Source of the DNA: Agrostemma githago
Lineage: Eukaryota; Streptophyta; Magnoliopsida; Caryophyllales; Caryophyllaceae
DNA length: 64,000 bases
Direction of reading: 5' to 3'
Assembly: GCA_958450325.1 (NCBI GenBank)
Contig: OY288247.1
Span: 61,817,701 to 61,881,700, forward strand
Shown here piece after piece: positions 56,125 to 64,000 of this stretch. The stretch's first letter is position 1, and each line of letters opens with the position of its first letter. The notes beneath the pieces are model-generated. The model was not told the DNA's origin and made no database searches. It saw only the letters and a program-made list of their open reading frames with translations. The position numbers and the translations under genes were made by a program.

Positions 56125-57298
56125 TCGTCGTCGACATTTCAGCCACGTCGTCGGCGTTTTTTAAAGTAAAAGACGATCTTGCCTTTGCCTTGCCCTTGCC
56201 TTAATTAGATTAGTTAACTAATGTTATGTAATTTTAGAAGTTAGATTAGTTATTGAAACTCGTTAATGAAGCGGTTTTTTAATTTTTCAAACCGTTCCGT
56301 TATTATCTTGTCCTTATTATATATCCACTCAAACTCCACTCACCATATTTAATTTAATTTTCTCTCACTTAAAAAAAGCGTCTTTTCTTTAGAGAAACCC
56401 AACTTTTCTAGAAACCCGACTTTTCTAGAAATTAGGTTGTCGGCGATTTTTAATGCGAAAAGACAACAACGTCCTTCCCTAATTACATTCACTAACTTTG
56501 TTAATGAAATTAAAAAGTTTAATCATGTTAATGAAACTCGATAATAAAACGTTTTTTTTTTTTGAAAACCGTCATTTTATTATGTTACGGATTATGTTAT
56601 ATTATATATCCTCCCCCATCCACAACAATACTAATATTATTAATAATACTAAAATTGTATTAATAGGCGATTTTAGGAGGTTTTAGAATCAAATATAGAT
56701 AATAGTTTAGTAAGGTTTATCAACAATGTTCAGTTGGTTTAGTGGTGAAGAGGCTCATTTGTGTTCAAGAGGTTGTGGGTTCGAGCCTTACTAATTACAA
56801 ATTCATGCGTCTAGGGGACCCCCCGACGCGATTTTCCGGCGTCGAGGTCTGTTTCCAAACCCAGTTCGCGAAAAATCGAGGCCCATTTCGATTATAATTA
56901 ATACTATTAGATTGATAGTTTAGGTTCCCCATAGCTAATTTGTGTGTGATATATAAATTTCCTAAACATATTCCCGGGATACATTGAGACACGTGTCTCG
57001 GAGACCGTTCAATAGTCCAAAAACCGACATTTCAAATTAGTCGGGAATATATTTGTTACGTTAGTTAAGAATTAATTAAATTCATTAGAATATATTACAT
57101 AAGGGTAAAAGAGTTACGTTGAGACACGTGCCTCAAAAACCGTTCAAGAGTACAAAAACCGTAATTTTAATTTACTCGGAAATATTAATTACATTAATTA
57201 ACAAACTTAATTAATATCAATAATCACAATTAGAGGAAGGGTAAAAGAGTAAATTCACGTATAAAGCGCCGACGACGTGGCTGAAATGTCGACGACGA
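56125..57298. mobile_element. TIR element with GC-rich ~37-bp inverted ends
   Basis: Ends TCGTCGTCGACATTTCAGCC and its inverse GGCTGAAATGTCGACGACGA continue as CACGTCGTCGGCG/CGCCGACGACGTG. The interior has two ~140-bp-spaced repeats starting TTGAGACACGTG (56982 and 57119) and a tRNA-like segment. No transposase ORF and no clear target duplication. It could be a Mutator-like non-autonomous element. Confidence 0.6.
56727..56790 (+). repeat. tRNA-derived SINE-like segment
   Basis: TTGGTTTAGTGGTGAAG resembles a pol III A box and GGGTTCGAGCC a B box, about 40 bp apart, as in tRNA-derived SINEs. Cloverleaf pairing is poor, so it is not a functional tRNA gene. Confidence 0.4.
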
Positions 57299-58430
57299 GA
57301 TGTAGTAGGGCTAAAACCCTACATCTGGTTTTTCCAAGAGTGAGAAAGACGAATTTTAGGGATGGGATGTAGCTTTTCGGGGAAATGTGGACTCCGGTGG
57401 CGGGCTAGTTACTTCGAGTCATATCATATGTTTATCTCTGGTGGGCAAGTTGTTTCCAGTGGTTATTACTTATTAGTGATTGACGAGGAGGCGATGTTGA
57501 AAGAATGGAGAAGACAAGGTCGGGGCCGTGAAACGATGTCTCTTAGGCAAGGAGCTGTCGTGAAGTGATTGTTGCTAGAGATGACAGTGGGTTTGGGACA
57601 CTGTCTAGATCCGTCGGGTCTTACCCTAATGGGTCGGGTATGGATCCTCTTTTTTTAGACACTGTGTGTACCGGTCGAGTATGGGTCTTTCAAAAAGATT
57701 CCGGGTCCAATAAGTTAAACCCGGACACAAGCCTCGGACCCGCTAAAATAAAAATACCCCTATGTTTCTTTTCGTAAGTCATTCTCACTTTCCGAGACAA
57801 CTCCTTGTCTCTTCAATATCTCTCACAACATTAAAAAAAATATCATGAAATGTATACTCATTTGAAAGCTCTTTTCGTAAGAAAATTTATGGTGCAATTT
57901 TTTAAAATTTTGGATTAATATATTTACGTAAAAAATAAAGTCAAAGTCTCACCTCGAAAAAATAACACGTCATATAAAAAAACGGAATTATTTTTTCATA
58001 CTATGTTACTCAATCATACTTAAAATTTCCTAAATTTTTCAATATTACCCTTTCTCTATTCTAAATAACCTTCATTGTTTTTATTCTATTCTAAACCAAT
58101 TTTTTCATCAAAATTCTTTCTTAAACCTCATACATTCTAAAAATCGACCAATCATTATTTGTGAATTTACTATGGATCATAGTTCGACAATCGATATTTT
58201 ATCATATAGGAATTTTAATTGAAATTAGGGTTAGTTGATTGAAAATTAAGGTTAAATTACGTAGTACTCCGTATTATTTTTGATTTTATGATTCTTGTGT
58301 AACTGCAAACGAGAACTTTTTCTAAAAATCTTAATTGATGCAATTAATTTCAAATTCATCACAAATTAGGACTTTTCCGAAAATCCTAATTGGTGCAATT
58401 ATTTTGAAATTCCTAACCTTAGTACTACTC
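57299..58430. other. Intergenic DNA with hairpin and GGGTC-rich block
   Basis: 57299-57328 forms a perfect short hairpin (AGATGTAGTAGGG ... CCCTACATCT). 57575-57745 is GGGTC/GACCC-rich. 57990-58030 has an inverted partner at 60935-60965, suggesting an old MITE later split by the solo LTR. A 68-codon ORF at 57362 has no recognisable domain. Confidence 0.4.
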
Positions 58431-58435
58431 GTATC

Positions 58436-60827
58436 TGTGGACATGACATAGGTCCACCCCGACGCGGTCACGCGCGGGTTTGGGGAGGCGAATGAATTTC
58501 CATATGAGATGGATCGAATTGAATTTTAAATCGAAGTAGGAGTCGCCACTGAATTTTGTGGTTATTCGGAACCATTCGAACCCACTCTATGTCGTAGTGG
58601 GCCATATTTAAAACATGGCCCATTTCCGATGTCAGAGTTTATCGGGTTCATCCCTTAGTATTTCGATACCGATGCCAACTTGCGCGGTTAATCGTATATT
58701 GAATGACTCTCGTTGCCAATGGTTTCGGACATCCGGAAACCACGGTTCTGAGTAAGGGGTGAGGGTACGTGTTGGGAAGCTCATTGAGAACACCCAACCC
58801 CGCCCGCACTTAGTGGCCTTTACTAAGATATCGTTCGGTTTTGTGTACACGCGTTAGTTCGACGATTGAATGATATGCAGAGATTATTTTCCTAAGACAT
58901 GTGAGGAAAATAAATAAATGGGTTGCTAAGTCGTTTAATGCATGTTAAACTAATAACGTCAAAGTTATTTTAGCATGTGAGTTCGTTTTAGTCTAATAAA
59001 ACAAAGAAATAAATAAATTGCTACAAACACGAGAAAACGGGTTAGTAACGATCGAATAATGTAGTAAATAAATATACGAGATCGAGAAAATAAATATTAA
59101 TCAAAATCTGAAAAATATTGCTTAAAACGCGGTTTTGCATAAAAGAACGAAGCTCGAAAAAAATAATAAAAAGGAACGAGAAAGGGCGTGCTTGGGCAGT
59201 CGGCCGCGCGGCTCGCCCGGGACTCAGGCGGGTCACGTGGCGGCCTGTTTTTGGAAGCGGTTTTCGGAATTTTTTTGATTAAATCGGGTACGAATATTGC
59301 ATAATTCGTACTCGACTTAATATTCTCGATATTCGTTATATTCGATAGTTGACTACGAAATCAATATCAAATATTTGGAATAGTTTTAGAAAAGATATAA
59401 ATTTAGAAATCGTTTCGTAGAATAATAAAAATAAAACGATCGAAAAGACCAAAAAAAGGACCGGGTCACAGGCCCGTGCGCGAGTCGCCTGGGCTTGGCG
59501 CGACTCGCGTGCGGGTCTGTCCGCTTTTTATTTTTTGTTCGAAAATCGTTAATCTTATAAATCGCGTACAAATATGGATTAATTTATACTCGGTTTATAT
59601 TTTCGATATTCGTCGTATTCGATATTCGATTATGAAATCGATATCGAATAGTCGGAACGGTTTTAGAAAAGGTTTTTGGAAAAAAGTTTGTTTTGAACGA
59701 AAAGTTTTAAAAAGGATTTTGAACGAAAAAATGTAACGATATCGTCGAAAACTTAATATAATTCTTTTTTAATACAATATTCGATTATAGAGAATCGATA
59801 TCATATTTTTAAGAATGTTCGATATAGAAAATAGTTTTTTTTTAATAGTATCGATATTAGAAAAATAGAAAGAAACCGACGAAAAGACCCATAAAAAAAA
59901 CGAGAAGAAAGGAAGAGAAGAAGGAGAAACGAGTTTGATTTACACCCTCAACCTACATGCTTTGCTTTCTCGGGATAAGGCTCGTCGGAAAGTGGTTTAG
60001 ACTTAGGAGCGTCGAGATGATGAGGATGAGTTTAGGGTGTCGGTTTGGGTGGTTGGACGCCGGGTTTTGGCCGGATGATGGTGCGGTTTCGTCGGTACTT
60101 CGAGGCTTCGGAAAGGTGTCGGGATTTGCTAGCTATCGAGGATATATGTAAACCGTGTTATAGGACTGTTTTTCTCGGTGTGATATGATGTTGTGATGTG
60201 ATTTTTGGTCCTTGAAAGTGTTGTATGGTAGGTCCTATTTATAGGGAGTTTCCGACCTTGGCTTTGGAGAGTTTGAATACCGCTTAGGATAGGAAACGTA
60301 GGAGTTTGAGGAGCATGATAATTCCGCTTTCTTGGCAATGAAGAAAGGGTATCTCGGCTGTTTGGGGGTGTTTTGGCCGAGTATTTGGTACTTGGTCAAT
60401 GTCTGATTCGGTTTCCGGATAGAATTCCTACTTGAGGTCGAATTCTACCTTTAACGGAATTGTTTAATGCTTTAACGAATCTGAAATTTTGTAGGAATTT
60501 GGGTAGGAATCAACCGTGTGAGGTGTCACGGCTGACTCACGTGTCTAGGAAAAATCTTTGACCGGGTTTTGACTCGGTCGCTAAAAGACGGTTTTACCCC
60601 TGGTGTCAAATTCGACCCAAATTAGTGTTATTTGACTCGAAACGACCTACTGGGCCTAGATTTGAGGTTGGTTTTATGAAATTTGTACTCCTTAAAAAGT
60701 CTAAACCAAATGTCCATGATTACGAGCCCATATCTGAGTCCATCAAAGCACGTTTACGTCCAATCATCATCGGGTGTTTGGCGGGAACTACTATAGACAC
60801 CTGGCGGTCAAAATGTGGGTGTCTACA
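58436..60827. repeat. Solo LTR of a large LTR retrotransposon
   Basis: Starts TGTGGACA and ends TGTCTACA, and is flanked by identical 5-bp duplications GTATC (58431-58435 and 60828-60832). The length of 2392 bp and absence of any gag-pol ORF mark it as a solo LTR, left by recombination between two LTRs. Internal features are two GC-rich blocks (about 59180-59255 and 59460-59525), a diverged duplication with ~290-bp spacing (about 59265-59410 and 59545-59685) and a TATA-like TATTTATAG at 60236. The long LTR and TGTCTACA end suggest the Tat/Ogre group (inference). Confidence 0.8.
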
Positions 60828-60832
60828 GTATC

Positions 60833-61590
60833 ATCGCAAATTAAGATTTTTCGAAGAACCCTAATTAGTGTAATTGAATTTGAAATTTATGACCTTAGGT
60901 GGAAAGGGGGTTGGGGAGGGGAAATGAGAGGGATATGATAATAATTTTTAAGTATGATTGAGTAAAGTTCAAGTACAAAAAATACTACCGTAAAAAAATA
61001 CGGAGGGAGTAAAAAATAAAAATTACTGAAGTAATTCAATTATAGCTAAATTAATGAACCCTTAGGGGCCATTTGTTTTGCAAAAAGGTACAGGGTTAGA
61101 ATCAGGAATGAAACCAATGTGATATGAGGTTGGAACTTGATTCCTGATATCCGACGTTTGGTTCATTTTTTAGATGATTAGGAATCAGATTTAAATATAC
61201 GAAGCTTTATACGATATTGTTATACAAAAGTCAAAAAAGTCTGTACAGGAAATTAAGTAAAAATAATTTCTATTAAAATTTTTGTTATCTTTTATTATAT
61301 AAAGGTGCAACATTTAGCCTCACATATTGCGCCACCTAGGATTGTGATTAGGATGATGAAATGGATCATATGTCGCATCCAATGAGGCAAGTGAAAAAGT
61401 TCAAAAAAAACCTGCAACTAAAAAAAAAAAATTGTGAAATAAGTGGGAGTTACGGCCAAGAAACCGTCACTTTTGGGGAGTTAATTTAAAACTGAGTTAT
61501 TTGCCTCCGTTACTTTAGCAACTATTACGTGAATAATAACTTCTCACAATATATGGGGTTTATGAGGAGTGTTTGCAGCAATTAGTAACT
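60833..61590. other. Intergenic DNA with TE fragments
   Basis: 60833-60890 continues a ~65-bp tandem repeat that also lies left of the solo LTR. 60990-61008 ends in ACGGAGGGAG, a MITE end. 61063-61200 begins GGGGCCATTTGTTTTG, like a hAT/Harbinger end without a visible partner. No gene. Confidence 0.4.
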
Positions 61591-64000
61591 TCTATCCTAT
61601 AATAAAAGGCTATCTCATCTCATCCCAGTAACTTCCCTACTATCTCATCTCATCTGCAAATCAAGCAACTCACCACAACAAACGTCTACTTCATAAAAAA
61701 TATCCCAACGAAAAAATTCACACAACCATATTGAATTTGTTTTACATCATGGCTTTTCAATATGAGCGAGTTCTAATTTATGGCATCAACGAATCAATGA
61801 AGCTTGCACAGATCACGGTGAGGGTGATGCAGAAATGGTTAAATACTCCAAGAAAATCAGAGATCGACGCAAGCCAAATTGGGAGGAAGTCTTTCATATT
61901 TGGTGTCGAACTATCTTGGTAGATTCCAGTGTAAGTACGAAAGTCTTTCATGTTAATCATTTTCTAATTCGCTTACTGTAAATTCTATAATTGCAATTAA
62001 ATTAATCACTAATTTATTGTTATTGGTTTCACAACCTAGGGTTATACAATCCAAACTTCCATAAAGAGGAAATTGGTTAAGTCATTCAACGGTGGCTTCA
62101 AAGCGGGACGAATTTACAACATCTCTAAATTTTTGATTTCATCTAATTTGGGAAACGAAAAAGATACTCCACATGACTGCAGGATTTGGGTAGAGTTTAG
62201 CACAAAAGTGATGGAGATGCATCCAGATCCCAATATTTCAAAGAGTGTGTACAACTTTTTAGAATATAATGATATCATAACAGGAAAAGTGTCCATCAAT
62301 CAGTACATAGGTAATCATTTATTTCATTCTAATCATTGTATTCGTCTTAACCATTTAATTCATTGTAATTACTATTTGCCCATTTACAACTATTTTTTGA
62401 CCCACAAGTTTTTCGAACGCAGATGTTATTTGGAAATTCGTGGATTACTACTCAGTACTCACATCACAAGGAGGATGTCATTGGAAAGTAATCCATCTAC
62501 AAAATACAAGGCACAAATGATCGAATTATTTTATGCCATTTACCCTCTTTGTGCTTTGTTATAAACAAAACGTGTAACATAATCAACAATGCGGAAACAA
62601 ACAAATTTCATGCTCAATATTTGGAGACTGTGTTACCGACATCATGACTATCATCAACAACTATAAGCAGTTAGACATGCCTATTATGGTGCTAAGACAC
62701 GTCAAGCGCATGCAATGAATGGAGGAGTGAATACTTTTCGTAATTTTTTAGTTTGCACTACCCCTTACAATATTTAACACCAACTAGAACATAGGCGAAA
62801 ATAGCATCATGACAAGGGATGCAACGCTCATTGTTGCTAATCCAAAAATTGAGGAGGTGACTGCTTTCAAAAGAGAGTAAGTTTGTATCTATTATATTAT
62901 CATCACGACATACTACCTTTACTAAAATGGTTTCCTGTATATTATCCTATATAACATTTATTATACCTAACATGATTGCAGTTACCCTAAAGGTGATGGA
63001 CCTGACCGTCGGAAAACAGAAGCACCTTTGACCACAAACCCCTTCAACTAAAGCATCCTTGCAGGGTTTAAATGCAGGACACTAAAGCAAATAAAAAACA
63101 CTACATTGGTACGTTCCCATATTTATACCTATACACGAAAATCTTATTGTTCATATGTTGATATGCTTACTAACAATTTGCTATTTAGGCAGGGACTATT
63201 TGTCACCCTCGCAACTATATATGAAATGGACACAACAAGGGAATGGTGTTACCATTCATGTGGAGAGTGTCGCTGTAAGGTGTCAGAAAAAGAAGACTGG
63301 ATGTGTATTTTGTGAGAAAAAAGGATGCAGGTTTTTCAAGGTAGCTACACGGGAGCCTATAATCAGGTGCGTCCATTTTTCAAAATCATAGCACCAACCG
63401 AATTAACCCTTCATATTATATATTAGTATTTATAGTTGTCTAACTGAACAGATCCCAAGTGAGGTTTATAGTGGTTGATGAATGATTGTGAATTTGCTAA
63501 ACTTATAATCTGGGACGAATGAATGACCAACCTTTTGGGAAAGACGGCTAAACAACTACTCACTAAAAGATCGATATGGGATAAAAGACACCTATTATTA
63601 CTATGTCTACTTATTTAATTACGATAAGTAACAAATCAGTTGCCACTATATAGGAATCAACCTCAATAGGATTGCCGCCCCAAGAATTTTGCACCATTAT
63701 TGAGAAGGAATATTTGTTCAAGATTCGCGTCACACAAACATACAACATACGACAAAAGTCAACGTGCTATACAGTCATGGATTTATGTGAAAGAAGAATC
63801 AAAGAAGGTAGAATGGAGAGAACTAATTGCAGGGTCAGCTGTAAATATTGTATTATAAAACTACTTAAATTGAACTAAGAGGAACATCAACAACAAATGA
63901 CTATTTATCATCAGGTTGAAAAAAAAAAGGTAGGGGGTAGTTCAACTTCTCAAAATGAAGGACTGACAACCGACCTAATAACCACGGTAGACACGACCCA
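61591..64000 (+). mobile_element. Possible Helitron carrying an RPA1-like gene (right end outside window)
   Basis: TCTATCCTATAATAAAAGG at 61591 resembles the TC-starting 5' end of plant Helitrons, and RPA70-like genes are common Helitron passengers. Against this, the base before TC is T rather than A, and the 3' CTRR end and Rep/helicase are not in the window. Confidence 0.3.
61749..64000 (+). pseudogene. RPA1 (RPA70)-like single-strand DNA-binding protein, broken, partial
   Basis: Replication protein A large-subunit-like sequence in exon-like blocks: 61749-61930 (AQITVRVMQKW, ending ILVDSS in a shifted frame), 62040-62310 (YTIQTSIKRKLVKSF, GRIYNISKF), 62428-~62525, ~62602-62719 (FGDCVTDIM, an LWGD-type OB motif), ~62798-62878, 63189-63366 (CYHSCGECRCKV and CVFCEKKGC, a C4 zinc finger divided between frames), ~63450-63590 (AKLIIWDE, NLLGKTAKQLL) and ~63680-63880 (EYLFKIRVTQTYNI). 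The order is OB fold, OB fold, zinc-finger OB fold, as in RPA1. Lesions include a one-base shift near 61914, a stop at 63524 (after IIWDE) and a shift near 63305. Probably a pseudogene; a true gene with sequencing errors is the alternative. Confidence 0.7.

Noticed and set aside
56734..56787. Functional tRNA gene
   Set aside because: A and B boxes are present, but acceptor and anticodon stems do not pair. It fits a SINE-like remnant better.
57362..57568. 68-codon plus-strand ORF after the TIR element
   Set aside because: No domain or conserved motif seen, and the surroundings are repeat-derived.

Overview
The window is nuclear DNA from a flowering plant. Introns are GT-AG, intergenic DNA is AT-rich, and there are plant-type Ty3/Gypsy (Athila, Tat), Ty1/Copia, L1 and RTE elements plus dense Stowaway-like MITEs with CTCCCTCCG ends. 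The host gene and the Athila/Tat mix indicate a eudicot. A Caryophyllales member is possible from the MITE style, but that is a weak guess.

Layout. 1-11692: a decayed Ty3/Gypsy assembly. A Tat-type gag fragment (1-~1095) is fused out of frame to a nearly full-length but broken Athila element: gag, protease, RT, RNase H, integrase, the Athila third ORF, polypurine tract and a 1.3-kb 3' LTR. 12126-15677: a 5'-truncated L1-type LINE on the minus strand, bounded by perfect 14-bp target-site duplications, placed just upstream of the host gene. 15692-~55600: one intact host gene on the plus strand, the plant microtubule-associated protein AIR9. I resolved 37 coding exons with 36 GT-AG introns, an open frame of 1693 codons, and probably one 5'-UTR intron. 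About 34 kb of the 39-kb coding span is intron, filled with MITEs, long-arm foldback elements, a PIF/Harbinger-like element, an RTE LINE relic, an antisense Copia relic, a small LTR element and an L1 fragment. 55600-61590: intergenic DNA with a terminal-inverted-repeat element and a 2.39-kb solo LTR with 5-bp duplications. 61591-64000: a broken RPA1-like (OB-fold) gene running off the right edge, possibly carried by a Helitron.

How it works together. AIR9 is the only gene I judge functional. It has a basic Ser-rich N-terminus (microtubule binding in the family), LRRs encoded one per exon, eleven Ig-like A9 repeats each bounded by phase-1 introns, and a conserved C-terminal domain. Everything else is mobile DNA or its remains. 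I found no new multi-gene system. The parts most worth checking are the strictly modular exon structure of AIR9, TE sequence lying next to its splice sites and promoter, long hairpins inside its introns, the chimeric gag at the left edge and the RPA-like locus at the right edge.
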